Made by a program: the position numbers and the translations under genes. This document shows, piece by piece, positions 45,960 through 57,420 of a stretch of 64,000 nt of DNA. This stretch comes from Kingdonia uniflora (taxonomy: Eukaryota > Streptophyta > Magnoliopsida > Ranunculales > Circaeasteraceae): assembly GCA_014058105.1 (NCBI GenBank), contig JACGCM010002435.1:62001-126000 (forward strand), given 5' to 3'. Below the pieces are notes generated by a model that did no database searches, was not told the DNA's origin, and was given only the letters and a program-made list of their open reading frames with translations. The stretch's first letter is position 1, and each line of letters opens with the position of its first letter.

Positions 45960-46610
45960 TTTGAGAAAGAAAAACATATTGAGTCAACCGAAATAACTAT
46001 TAGTCAGAATGGACCTTATGCATCATTAAAGGATGCACTTCTAGTAATCTTCTTGAAAATCATAAGTCCTCTGTTGATGAGATGTTGGTGAAGGATCACA
46101 CCGTTGAAACTATTAACGTTGTCAAGAATTGTATGACTTTTTCTTAAACCCACGGTGATGAAAAACTTTGGTTTGTTACTATGGATGTTCTTGAACCCAA
46201 ACTTCCCCATACATCTAGTTGCATAATGAACAAATTGTCTACTTTATTGTTTAGGCAAGAGCCCATTGAGACTTATGAAAGCATGATATGTAGCACAATT
46301 TTAAAGGATAACAATATGTCAAAGTATTGGTTGGCTCTATCATTGGAAATTGCACAAATAGGTGAGACACTTATAGCTTCTCCCAAAGCCCATTTAGAGT
46401 ATCCTAATAAATCACTGAAGAAAGGTATTTCTAGCGATGTACATGAAAAAAATGGCTTTAATGTTGAATTGTTGGAAAGCGATAAGACATTTAAAATTTT
46501 GAATGAAAATAGCAGAGCACATATCTTCTGAAGGACATGAAGAAGAGATGCTATCAGATGTCATATTTTTGGGTGAAGATGCGATCTTTCTGTCTAGACT
46601 TCAACATGAG
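45960..46610 (+). pseudogene. Unrecognised gene fragment
   Basis: Readable as one protein with a stop near 46,144 and one frameshift near 46,505: VDEMLVKDHTVETINVVKN, then MDVLEPKLPHTSS (frame 46,181-46,531), KLSTLLFRQEPIETYESM, and SSEGHEEEMLSDVIFLGEDA at the end. The composition is like that of a real gene and unlike the surrounding repeats. It may belong with the fragment at 43,567-44,700. I do not recognise it. Confidence 0.35.
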
Positions 46611-47065
46611 TAACATTGGTTGTGATGAATTTGTATATAATGTTTGTTATCTAAGCTCTCGTTTGGAGGCTCTGTAGCCACCACCCTACTTTGGATTGCC
46701 GCCCAGCCTGACTGACCTCCAATTGAATCCGGGAAGAAAAAAAGAGCATGATTTAAAGTAAGGATCGTAACGACGTCGGGTAAAAGCATTGACAAAAAAA
46801 CGTAAAGAACGTGTTCTTAGCTCGCTATGTTGACTCCGGAAGCCTAATAAAAAACTAACCCTATAATAGTAGTCGGTGATTCTCATTGCAATCAATAACT
46901 ATTCGCCTGATATGCTAGTTTACTAGGATCCTTGCTATTAACTGCAATTCAGCTAATATGCTAGTTCGCTATTTAGTTCTAGCACTGCACAGGTTCGAAC
47001 TATTAGACGTGTGGTTGTGCCTAAAGCTATAGTAGCTACCAATAAGATGACTCCCCGGCCACTCT

Positions 47066-47096
<31 letters not shown>

Positions 47097-48460
47097 TGCT
47101 TGGCCTCCTAACTACTAAACTCCCACTCAGCCTCCAATTACTTAAAACCCTTTTTAAATATGAAAGTGCTTCAAAAAAGCGTTGATGTAGAGTCGAATAG
47201 GAACCAGTAGCCACACGTCGACATAAGAGCTCCCAACAGTACTTTAGCGAGCAACCAACACCTTAATGCCTTTTGAGGCATTGAGAGAGGTCTTCTTCTC
47301 ATGCCACTTCCTTTGGAAATGCCTCTTCCATTCTCACTACTTTTCTTTCATTTTCTAAAAGTTAGAAGAAAATACCTTGCTTTTAACTCGCTACTCGAAA
47401 TTGAGACAAGTTACTACACTGCTACATGCTCCGTCCGATAGCATTTAGCAAACTATAGGACTTGTAGACTGAAGGAACCTAAGAGTAAATTAAAAGTGAA
47501 AGGATCCTTAGGTCAACTAAGAAGATAAAAGCCTCAACTACTTAATACTCAATGGTGTGGCATTTGTCTTCTTATTAGAGCGAAGTGTAGCTGCAGTTGG
47601 CCAGTTGACCAGTTGACCACCATGATTCATGTTTAAAAGAAGCAATGGGAACAACCAGACTGATTTAGAAGAGGCAATGAGAATTATCAGATCACGTTTA
47701 GAAGATGCATTGGGACCAACCAGACCAAAACTAAGAACTCGTCAGGTCAGACTATCATGGGCAGTCATTTGCTCCAACTCTTCATCGCTTGGGTCACAAA
47801 GAAGATGGGGAGAGGCGTCCAGCCCATCCCATGCATCCCAGTTTGGTCCTTCCCGCAGATAAATAAGGAACCGTATTGTTTCCTATTTATTAATCAACTT
47901 AGGGTGGGGCGTTTAATGAGTTTTTTCTAAGCAAAAAATAGCTATATGGACCTATTTCATAAGAGAAATATGGATACTCGTAATAGAGAAAATAGGGCTA
48001 AAAAGTGGTAAAAAATCTCTAAATTGGTCAATTTGAAAATAGAAAAGTGCCAAAATAGTACAAAAAAAAGTAGTCAAAAAATCAACGCTTTTGAAGATAG
48101 GTTAGAAACCCCAACCTTATAGGCTAAAATGTTTGGAAAAGCACGGAAAGTTACTCCCCATATAACCCTCCCACAACTACAGCTACAAGTAACGCTCAAC
48201 GTTTGATAAACAACAATTCAGGTAGCCTATTTTGGAATCAATTTTGGCACATTTTCTTATTACATAAAGGTGGATTTAAACCCATAACATCGTGTATACC
48301 AGTCCTCCGATTCAATGTATGTAGCCCACCGGATACCCTAGTTGCCTCATTTACCTTAGCAAAATCATATATGGGTGGTATTTACATATCCTAGTCCATT
48401 TTTTTTTCAAACAACTATTCTCGATCATTTCAAACTAATGACTTTTTGAACACATCTATT
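46611..48460. other. Stretch without a recognisable gene
   Basis: Higher GC than its surroundings in parts and short frames without domains (46,686-46,895 and 46,969-47,214 on -, 47,629-47,862 on +). The style of 46,690-47,600 reminds me of plant mitochondrial intergenic DNA, but this is an impression only. A retrotransposon LTR probably occupies the end before the primer site at 48,468. Confidence 0.25.
47068..47096. repeat. Homopolymer of 29 C
   Basis: TCTGT is followed by 29 consecutive C and then TGCTTGG. Long poly-C runs are unusual in plant DNA and may be partly a sequencing or assembly effect. Confidence 0.9.
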
Positions 48461-48467
48461 TACATCA

Positions 48468-48479
48468 TGGTATCAGAGC
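48468..48479 (+). other. Primer-binding site of a degraded copia-like element
   Basis: ACATCTATTTACATCA is followed by TGGTATCAGAGC and ATTGGCTC. This is the initiator-Met primer site in the context typical of plant Ty1/copia elements. No copia gag or pol was seen downstream (48,500-49,600 holds nothing recognisable). Confidence 0.6.
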
Positions 48480-49651
48480 ATTGGCTCAATTTTTCATAGC
48501 AGAAGGAAACCTAAAAGTGAGGTACCTAATCTATCCATCTTGGGTGCCCCATACCTTAAACTTAGGATCCTAGGAACTTAGGCTCCTACCTTTATATCCA
48601 AAATCTGGAATCCTAGGATTCATGTACTATAATTATTCTCAGATCAAATTTTAACTGAGATTAGTTCACTGTTGTAGTAAGAGTTCATAATTATGCTTGC
48701 ACCTCATTAAGCATAGCTTATTTTACCCTTTCCCGCTCAATAACGCTCCTTAGGGGTGTTAAAACTCTGATGTTAGTCTTGTTGAGGTGTACATTGCATC
48801 TCCTGGCACGGCCATTTCCATCTGTCCCATATTCCTTTTAAATATTAAAGCATTTTGGATGAGATCTAAGTAGAGTTCAATGTATATAAAATAAAACTTG
48901 CATTTGAAACTTCAAGAATTCAGAACTATGCAAAAATAATAGAGTATTGAATGCCCGACTATAGAAGTTCTCGCTCAATTAACTATGAAAATTTATGAGT
49001 ACAAATGTTACTTACAACCGCTACTACATCGTTATCTAAATCCTTATCCATGAGCATTGGATCTTTTTGAATAGCCCTGTTCATACGTTCTTGTGTTACA
49101 AAAATAGTAAGTTTATCTTATCACTTAACTATACATTCAAATATTCTAATTGTAAGATTCTCGAGTTCTTACACCATTCGTTCTTTCATCTCCTCAGGAT
49201 ATGTGCCATCCTCCTTAGTATGACAAGCCATAAAAATAACATACCTCTTCACAGAAGCTTTAGGTCCACCTTTTTCCTACAAAACAACCATTAATTAAGT
49301 TTATTGTCAGGTTGATTTAATAAAACTTATTAAACATACTATAAATAAGAAATATCATTTATTAACAAAAAATATATAAATACTTAGGGAGTTTAATATA
49401 TAAATACTTTTTTTAGAAGAAGGCATGACTAGTTCAAAAAATTAACACTTTCTATCTTACCTTCCATTAGAATAAGTTCCAAAACTACTATTCTGAAAAG
49501 AAAGAAATGACTCTTCAACAAAACAGAGTAAAATAAAGTTACTGTTTTGAAAATCAAGCTACTAAAATTGTAATTACTAGAGCAAAACACGGGGGTTTTA
49601 AGTTAGGATTAGTAATACAGGGTTTCCCTAACCTTAGATTTTGGCATGAGT

Positions 49652-50300
49652 CTATGCAAAGAAATAAAATATAAGCATTAAGCCATGTCCTTTAGGAAAA
49701 AAATAACATGGATGTAAGAGATATACCAGTATTTCTTTCTTTTCGGACGCGCCCAATCGACCTGTCATGTGCGGGCTATGCATTTTACTCCTAGCCGCCT
49801 TTCCCTTTTTGCACTTTGCTTGTTCTTCAGAGGTTGATAAACGATCTAGAAACTCGATCCAGTCTTCTTTATTGACTCCTTTATGTCTCTTACTTTTTCT
49901 CTCCTCGTCCGTTTCATATGCATCATAGTTATTTGTTTTAAGCCTTGATTTATAATCTTTCAATACCCCATATTAGCCTTGGAATCTAACATAACTTGGT
50001 GTCCATCAGGGTCAAAATCAAATATTTCCTGCTTCGACAAAATTTAGACAAACCTTCCAGGAAGAACAAATAGGCAATAATTGAACATATGAACTTAACT
50101 TACCGCAACAACCTTCCGTATATATTCTTTATCATCTTCTTGTTGATTATGCCAGTCACCGACCTAAGGAGAAAGATTTTCCCTTGTAGTCTCTCTGATG
50201 AAAGTACACAAACATTTGCAATTTTGACCGATTGGTTGTCCAACATCATTAGTCCACCTCAGCAAAAATACAAATAAACCAGAGTAAGTATTACATAAAT
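49652..50300 (-). pseudogene. Transposase_24-type protein of the CACTA element
   Basis: On the - strand the first exon has NDVGQPIGQNCKCLCTFIRE and GDWHN followed by KEYIRKVV. After a 75-bp intron it continues FDFDPDG, then KDYKSRLKTNNYDAYETDEE, WIEFLDRLSTSEEQAKCKKG and KMHSPHMTGR. This is the order GQPIG..., Y.TDEER, W..f...s.SEe...kc.kn, R.k....HT.G known for the second CACTA gene (PF03004 group), thought to act with the transposase at the ends. A stop before GDWHN is a TAG. It lies downstream of the TNP2 gene, as usual. Confidence 0.75.
50029..50103 (-). other. Intron in the transposase_24-type gene
   Basis: Donor GTTGCG|GTAAGTTAAG and acceptor TTTTGTCGAAGCAG|GAAATA, 75 bp. Splicing joins two parts of the conserved domain. 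Confidence 0.7.
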
Positions 50301-50765
50301 TTATGCATTATTAAAAGGATAACAAAGAAATGGGAACATTAAATCTTATTAATGATTTAAAAACTTTATATACCTCGTGGAGCTTGGAGACCACGTGGAC
50401 GGTACTCTTTCCACTGGGTAGTAGATGACTCCAAACTTGTTCCCATAGATGACCCATCCTCGTATGACATAAATACTAAAAATGAAGCAATAGGTGACAT
50501 AGTTACTTGAACAAGAGTGGATAAAGCTAAATATTTAACAAAAAAAATAAATTGCACAAAACGAAGCAGTGGATGACATGATTATTAGAACAAAGTAATG
50601 AAAAGCTAAATAAATATAAATTAATGTAAAGATAACCACAATAATCCTTAACAAGATAGATAATTACACCTGGGTGAAGAAAATATACATAAATAAAAGA
50701 ACCATTATTTTTGAATTTTAAATTGCAAAACCTATTCCATGACTCTAATAAAAAAAATTAAACAT
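50301..50765 (-). other. Intergenic or intronic region of the CACTA element
   Basis: AT-rich, with a short - strand frame (50,366-50,557) without a clear domain. It separates the two CACTA genes. Confidence 0.35.
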
Positions 50766-52073
50766 TCAATGTTGCGCATCTTCAGCATCTTCAATGATAT
50801 TACCTTCTGCAACATCATCTACTAATGATAAAATTGAATCCTCAACATTTATTCTCGCAACAAAAATTAAGGGGTCTTCATATGCATTTACATCTTTGCT
50901 TAACCTCTTTGGAAAATCCAAGACAACATGCCATTGCCCATCAGGTCGACTATGATCCTTGCAATAAATGACTTGAGTAGTTTGAGATGTAAGAATATAT
51001 GGCTCATCATTATCCTCTGAGTTTCCTTGCAACTTAGCAAGATTGATATATCTCAAGTTTGTTACAGCATCAAATGAACATACACTTTCTTCTATGCTAA
51101 CTCTATCACAACAAAAAGCAATCTTTATGAATTCAATGTAATCTAACTCTAGTATTAATTTGACTATCCTGTAATATGTGACTTTCCCGTTGATGGGGTT
51201 TCTATCACCAACTCTTGAAATGAATGAAGTTATAGCCCTCATGGACACACTACTATTTTTGGTCATCTTATGTTTCTCTGAGTTCGATGTACAAAAGACA
51301 TATCCATTAACTTGGTATGACTTATATGAAATAACTTTAAAACATGGTCTATCCACAAGCTTCTTTAAACTAGAATCTTCATTATTTTTTAACTGTTGTC
51401 TTAGCCAAGAAACATAATCTATCGGTTTCTCTGCTTGACGATTTCTTCTTTGACTTTGACTACGAGAATTAAGGTTTTCTTTATAAGTGTTGGACTTCCG
51501 GCAAATGCCATATTCACATAGATCAGGAGAAGTACTAACCAAAGAATGCAATTTTTTTTATTTAATTTACTTACTCCTCCCACTCAAAATTTTTAGCTGC
51601 TTGCGGAAGAACCCATTTGCGTGCTTGCTCATACTCCACCGTGTTAATAAAGTATTCCTTCCCTCCCTTATCGAGCAGTTTGGCACATTCGTCATCATAA
51701 TCACCAAAATAGCCTTCAACCTCCCGTATAGTTTCCTTTTGCTCTGTCATTCATATACTTCTTACAATACATGTTGCTTCTTCATCGAGGTATTTTTGTG
51801 CAATACACCCTTCTAGATTTGTCTTATTTGTTACATATTTTTTGTACTATTTTATTATCCTGCTGCATAGTCAATAATTTAGATATTGGTGGTATACCTA
51901 TACATATAAATAAATAAATAATATAAATATTATTTACCGCTGAAATGTAGATATATCCATAGATAACAAATGGTCCCGCCAATTAATGCCCCATCTACCA
52001 AATGCACAATAATGTGTATCATAGAAACAAAAAGTGAAGGTAGGAAATACTTCTCAAATATACACAGTATTTC
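50766..52073 (-). pseudogene. TNP2-type CACTA transposase, C-terminal part
   Basis: The frame of 261 codons (50,766-51,551) carries the DUF4216-type region: KVISYKSYQVNGYVFCTSN, GKVTYYRIVKLILELDY, INLAKLQGNSEDNDEPYILT, SQTTQVIYCKDHSRPDGQWH and an acidic tail. Upstream exons (51,552-52,073) read as the end of a DUF4218-type region: VTNKTNLEGCIAQKYLDEEA after an intron, and IAEILCIFEKYFLPSLF before it. The protein cuts and moves the transposon. Insertion of G at 52,079 and stops disable it; its upstream part is at 61,863. Confidence 0.85.
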
Positions 52074-52078
52074 CGCAA
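52074..52078. repeat. Target-site duplication of G, left copy (CGCAA)
   Basis: Pairs with CACAA at 61,858-61,862, one mismatch. The flanks join within the TNP2 coding sequence. Confidence 0.75.
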
Positions 52079-54234
52079 TGTAATGACCCATATTTCATTT
52101 ATTCCTAATATTCACTCATATTCCTTTCCACTCATATATTCCTATTCTTTATCTCATCGGCATATTAGATTAATTTCCTTCACGTTAAGTTCCAAATTAA
52201 TTCTCTGCATGTACTCTTTCGTCAATTTTATTCATCCATTATGCATCCATTTATTCCTTTGGGTGATTTAGTATTAGATTCCTTTTATAGTTTTGGCGGT
52301 TCGATGGTCATTTGGAGTGTGTGATTTGGGTTGGTTCCGGTGAGCCGTTGGAGTGGCCGGTAAGTTTCTGGAGTCTCACGAGGAAAAGATTCTTTTTTGG
52401 GGGTTTAGGCGTTTGGTGGCTATGAGGCGGTGGAGGTGGTGTTTCTATTTTGGAAACCCTTTGTTGAGTTGGTAGTGATGTTTGTTTGATGTGTGTGTGG
52501 TTTGGGGTGGTTCCGGTGAGCCGTTGGATTGGCCGATAGGTTTCCGGAGTTACGCAAGGGAAAAGATTCATTTTGGGGGGTTTTAGGCATTTTGGTAGCC
52601 GTGAGGCGGTGGAGGTGGTGTTCCTACTTTCGAAAACCATTTTTGAGCTTGTTGTAGTGTCTGTGTGGCAGTGGTGGTGGTCCGTGGTGATTCTGCGGTG
52701 TCTGGGGTGGTCCTTGGTGCCTCCGGGTCATTCATTTTTATGGAGGAGCAGTTCTGTTCGAACAGGGCACTTTCTATTCGAATTGACCCATTTCTATTCG
52801 AACCGACTAGTCTATGTTTGAATACAACTCACTCTGTTCGAATAGGATCATTTTTGTTCGAACAGAGGCTCGTTTTTAGCCTTTTTTGGGTCATTTTCTC
52901 TCTTCTCTTCACTTCCTTTTTTTCTCTCTCTCACTCTCCTCTCCCTAACCTATTCCCCTCTCCTCCATACTCTTGATCAACTCTTCCCCATCGCTCGAGG
53001 ATTCTTCGCCCGCTTCGTCGCAAGTTTCGCTCCTATCCTCGATAAGTTTTCCCGATACCTTTTCCGTTCCTTTCGCTCGATTTCGGCGTAGGTTTGAATT
53101 CTAGGGCTTGGGTTTGATATCGTTTTCTTGAATTGATTGTTTACTTGTTGTTGTTATTGGTTGTGGTAGTTTGTTCATTGCTCCGATTTCCTCATCGTCG
53201 ATCCTAGGTTCAGTTTTCCGAGTTTATTTCTGCCAGACCTGGATTATTATCAGGCGAGTTTTATTCCGTCATTACTAAGTTCTATGCTAGTTTCTTAGTA
53301 TTGTTTTAGAAAGTTATATTGAGCTTAGAGATGTTTTGTGATTAACTATAGTTTAACCTAGGAATTATTCTGTTAGAAGTGTCAACCTGTAGTTTGGGTT
53401 TGTAATTGTTTCTAGAGTTGGTTTTTGGTTTGCATAGGACCTGAGTAAGTTAGTGGTGGCTGGGTTAGCGTTCTTGTAGCTTGCCCAGGAATTCCCCTTC
53501 CATCCTTAAGAGATTGTTGGGTTGGATGTAGTGATGGTTAGGTTGTTGTTTTTGCCATGCATAGTCGGTGTAACCGAGTCCTTGCTCATCATAACATATC
53601 ATTGCATATTATCTTATCATCACATTCTCTTCTCATACTCCTTACTCTACTCTCTTCTCACATTCCTTCTCTATTCTCTCCTCTCATCAACTCTATTTCC
53701 TTTCCTTATCAACTCTGTATCTGTAATGGTCACTTATTATATTGTTAGATTGTATTTACCTATTTTATATTTCATTCATCTCTACTCTAATTTTCAGTAC
53801 CAGTTGTTAGTAAGTAATTAAGTTTTGTTAGATTAGTGAGCTCGTTGTTTGCTCACTCTCGTATTTTAACCTTTTTAGAGGTTGATTAGCTTAGACTGCC
53901 GCGTAGGTAGCCAGTTCATAGACAGTTTTTGCCACTGCAGATTTCCTTTGGTTCTAGATTTCATTTGGTGTTCTCAGCATGTGTCGCTGAGTTTTATTCG
54001 AGATGTTGTATTACATTTTCATCTGATATGTATATATATGTCTTTTGCTTCCGCGTTATATTGTTGTATTGTTATTTCTTTACTCTAATGATTATTGTTA
54101 TATGTGAATAGCCGAGCCAGAATTTGTCTACGGCTTGGCAATTTTTGGTGTAGAATCTTTGGATTGCCCGACTTGTACTACTTAAAATCTAGTAATTGGT
54201 CAAGCTATCGATTACTGGATTTTGGGGCGTGACA
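52079..54234 (+). repeat. 5' LTR of element G
   Basis: Starts TGTAATGACCC and ends GGGGCGTGACA; 2,156 bp. Two tandem units of about 178 bp lie at 52,322-52,680 (GGTTCCGGTGAGCCGTTGGA in each). It lacks about 525 bp and about 56 bp found in the 3' LTR. The second gap lies between CATTGCAT repeats at about 53,602. Confidence 0.9.
52757..52862. promoter_or_regulatory. 20-bp periodic TTCGAA palindrome array in G's 5' LTR
   Basis: TTCGAA at 52,757, 52,777, 52,797, 52,837 and 52,857 and TTTGAA at 52,817: six sites exactly 20 bp apart. Outer sites extend to CTGTTCGAACAG and TGTTCGAACAGA. It lies within the first third of the LTR, upstream of the pyrimidine-rich stretch at 52,890. A protein-binding enhancer is inferred. 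Confidence 0.7.
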
Positions 54235-54238
54235 GACT

Positions 54239-54250
54239 TGGTATCAGAGC
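54239..54250 (+). other. Primer-binding site of element G
   Basis: TGGTATCAGAGC, complementary to the 3' end of initiator-Met tRNA, 4 nt after the LTR. Confidence 0.9.
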
Positions 54251-54412
54251 GTAAGGTTAATCCTTATCTCTGTTATTGCAAATCATATGACGAGTTATTC
54301 TTTAGACAGAGTTAGGATCGATTCTTTTTGGATTTTCATATTTATCGTATTCTTTTCCTATTCCTAATCCTTTCCTATCCGTTCCAGAGTTGTGTTTCCT
54401 TATTCGTAAGAG

Positions 54413-55404
54413 ATGGCTAGAGGTGGTAAAGGCAGAGGTCGTGCTAGAACCCGTGGGGGTATCCGAGGTGGTGTTCACCAGGGTTTGCGCAGCGGAATAA
54501 TGGCTGATGTGCCATTGATTAGTCGGGAGAGTTCGGGGTCTATTCCGATCCCACAGACAGAGCTAATAGTTTCTGAGGCTGGGGTTGGTGTGGGAGCAAT
54601 ACCAGGGGATTAGGTTCATAAGAGTACCCCGCTTACTCCAGTGCTTCCAGGGCATCCAGGTGTTTTACCAGTTCTAGCAGCTTCAAGCGTTTCAGCAGAG
54701 ATGAAGCAGTTTATGGAAAGTTTTGTCGCTTCCTTTCAGTAGGCTAGAAGCCAAGTACACAGGAGCAGAGTTACTTAGAGCAGCTTCAGAAATACAAGCA
54801 TCCTACTTTTTTCGGCACATTGATTCCTTCAGAGGCCGAGGCATAGTTCAGGTCAATAGAGAAGACCTTGGACGCGATGAAGTGTCCTGACGATCGGTGG
54901 GTAGCACTTGCAGCTTACCTGCTTCAGGGCGAGGCAGATTATTGGTGTGATATGAGTGTGGTTCGCTATGATAAGAGGTTTATCGAGCTCGCTCGTTACA
55001 TACCGTTTATTGTTTAGGATGAGGAACAGATGAAGATAAAATTTTTGAGAGGTCTTTGTCCATTCTTTAGGAGGTTCTTAATCTCTTCCGGTGCCAGTAC
55101 TTACAGGGAAGTTTTGTCTAAAACATTAGCTCTAGAACAAAATGAGGCAGAGGATCGCAGGTCTAGAGACGTGAGGAAGCCAGTGAGACAGGATACAAGA
55201 CCCGATAAGGGAACGGTGATTCAAATACAGTATGACAGCTTGGGTTTGAAGAGGCTGAGATTTGAGGGTACACCAGCAAGAGCTACGAGCGGACAATATT
55301 TAGAGAGGGCACAGATTTCTTCGCACACTTGTTTGAACTGTGGGGGAATTGGGCATGTTAGGAAGTTCTGTCCCAAACTAGACAGAGATCAGCAGCCGCT
55401 ATGA
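54413..55404 (+). pseudogene. gag of element G
   Basis: ATG at 54,413 starts a Gly/Arg-rich head (MARGGKGRGRARTRGG). After stops at 54,611 and 54,740 and a frameshift near 54,760, the core continues with FGTLIPSEAEA, FRSIEKTLDAMKCPDDRW and YLLQGEADYWCDM. The last frame (55,030-55,404) has FLRGLCPFFRRFL and the zinc knuckle CLNCGGIGHVRKFC (CX2CX4HX4C, 55,330-55,371). Gag packages the RNA. The stops are TAG or TGA at sites where Gln, Trp or Arg is expected. Confidence 0.85.
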
Positions 55405-56120
55405 CATTTTAAGGGTCCAGTTGGTTACCAACCACGACCGCAGCAGGTTCCTCAGGTTCAACAGTTTTCACAGAGATAGCTTCAGGGTCCACAGGGCAGA
55501 CAGATAGTTTTAGGACCTCAGGGTGTACAAAGACCGTAGCATCCGAGCCAGTAACAGGGTCAGGCTCAGGGCCGTGGACAGAGCATAGTGTTTGCAGTAG
55601 GGAGGCGCAGCGCTCGCACCGCTCTACCTGTAGTGGAAGGTAGGATCCATATTTCTCATTTGCCAGCCCATGTCCTTTTCGATTCTGGTGCATCGCATTC
55701 ATTCATCGCATTTACATTTCTCTGCATTATTGGCTTTGAGTCTTCCTTATTTATTGATGAGGTTTCTGTGGGTACTCCTTTAGATTCCTCGGTTTCTATC
55801 TCACGTATATGTAGAGATTGCCCGATAGTTGTTTGTGGTCGAATCCTCTCGGCAGACCTATTAGTTTTGTCGATGCAGGAGTTTGACATCATCCTAAGCA
55901 TGGATTGGTTGTCGACGCACCGGGTCACTTTAGACTGCCTCGAGAAGACGGCTACCTTTTATATTCCTGGTGAGAGGTAATTCGTGTTCTATAGTTTGAA
56001 ACCTATACAGTCAGGGGACGGTTTATTAGCTTTCCTAGAGTTTGAGTCCTCGGCTGTGGACGTTAGCTCTATTCCTGTAGTTTGCAATTATTTTGACATT
56101 TTCCAGCAGATTCCCGGCTT
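55405..56120 (+). pseudogene. Linker and protease of element G
   Basis: Gln-rich linker (stops at 55,477, 55,537 and 55,552 where Gln is expected), then the frame 55,588-55,980: HVLFDSGASHSFIAF with the active-site Asp at 55,681-55,683, and EFDIILSMDWLSTHRVTLDC, the conserved end of the protease (..iLGMDWL..h.a.iDC). A TAA at 55,978 and a shift near 56,115 separate it from RT. Confidence 0.9.
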
Positions 56121-56900
56121 ATGAGAGCGATTGATTTTGGTATAGATCTTGTTCCGGGCACAACACCAATTTTGAAGGCACCGTACCGTATGGCGCCTGC
56201 TGAGCTGAGAGAGCTGAAGGATCAGATTTCTGAGTTGATGGGTCAAGGATTTATTCGACCGAGTACTTCGCCATGGGGAGCTCCAGTGTTGTTCGCAAAG
56301 AAAACAGATGGTTCGATGCGTTTGTGTATTGACTACCGCGAGTTGAACAAAGTCGCGATCAAGGACAGATATCCGTTGCCGGGGATCGAAGACTTGTTTG
56401 ACCAGCTTCGAGGTGCACAGTTTTTTTCGAAGATTGATATTAGATCAGGTTACCACCAGCTGAGGATTAGAGCAGCTGATGTTTCAAAGACAACCTTTCA
56501 GACTCGTTACGGACACTATGAGTTTAGGGTGATGCCGTTCGGTTTGACGAACGCGCCCGCAGCCTTTATGGATTTGATGAACCGTTTTTTCAGCCCTTTT
56601 CTTGACCGGTTCGTCATTGTGTTTGTCGACGACATTTTGATATATTCAAAGACCGAGACAGAGCACGAGGGACTTTTGAGGATCGTTTTATAGACTTTGC
56701 AGGAGAACGTACTATTTGCTAAGTTTAAACAGTGTGAGTTTTGGCAGCAGGAGGTGAAATTCCTAGGGCACGTGGTGTCTAACTATGGAATTGCAGTAGA
56801 TCCTTCCAAGGTTGCAGCAGTCGCAGATTTGGCACAGCCGATGAGTGTTTCCAAGATTCACAATTTTCTGGGTTTAGCGGGGTACTATCGCAGATTCATT
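56121..56900 (+). pseudogene. Reverse transcriptase of element G
   Basis: The frame of 190 codons has [88 protein letters not shown] and the catalytic [10 protein letters not shown] (FVDD at 56,622-56,633). A TAG at 56,691 replaces an expected Gln; reading resumes with ENVLFAKFKQCEFWQQEVKF. All RT blocks are present and otherwise intact. Confidence 0.95.
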
Positions 56901-57420
56901 GAGGGGTTTTTGCGGATTACAGCTCCTTTGACTCGTTTGACACAGAAGGGCGTTCGGTTTTTTTGGGACGACAGGTGTTCTTTAGCTTTTGCCGAGTTGA
57001 AGAACAGATTAACGATAGCACCGGTTCTGATTGTTCCATCCAGCGGGCAGAGGTATAGAGTATACAGTGATGCATCGCTTAGTGGACTTGGTTGCATTTT
57101 GATGCAGGAGGGCAAGGTTGTGGCTTATGCTTTGAGACAAATTAAGGTACACGAGAGGAATTATCCTACTCATGACCTCGAGTTGGCAGTAGTGGTTTAT
57201 GCGCTAAAGATCTAGACACACTACCTATACGGGGAGAGATTTGAGCTCTTTTCTGATCACAAGATTTTGCGGTATCTTTTCTCTCAGAAGGAGCTGAACA
57301 TGAGACGACACAGGTGGATGGAATTTCTTAAGGACTACGATGTAGATTGGCAGTATCACCCGGGGAAGGCGAATGTGGTGGCCGACGCTTTGAACCGTTT
57401 GCCTATAGGATTACTGCACG
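56901..57420 (+). pseudogene. RNase H of element G
   Basis: RVYSDASLSGLGCILMQEGK carries the first catalytic Asp; then VAYALRQIKVHERNYPTHDL, where LELAV follows with the Glu. A TAG at 57,213 sits where a Trp is expected. After it come [19 protein letters not shown] and [16 protein letters not shown] frameshift follows at about 57,410. Confidence 0.9.

Noticed and set aside
46969..47214. Frame with a long Gly run on the - strand
   Set aside because: The Gly run is only the translation of the poly-C tract.
55656..55928. Open frame of 90 codons on the - strand
   Set aside because: Shadow of G's protease frame on the + strand.
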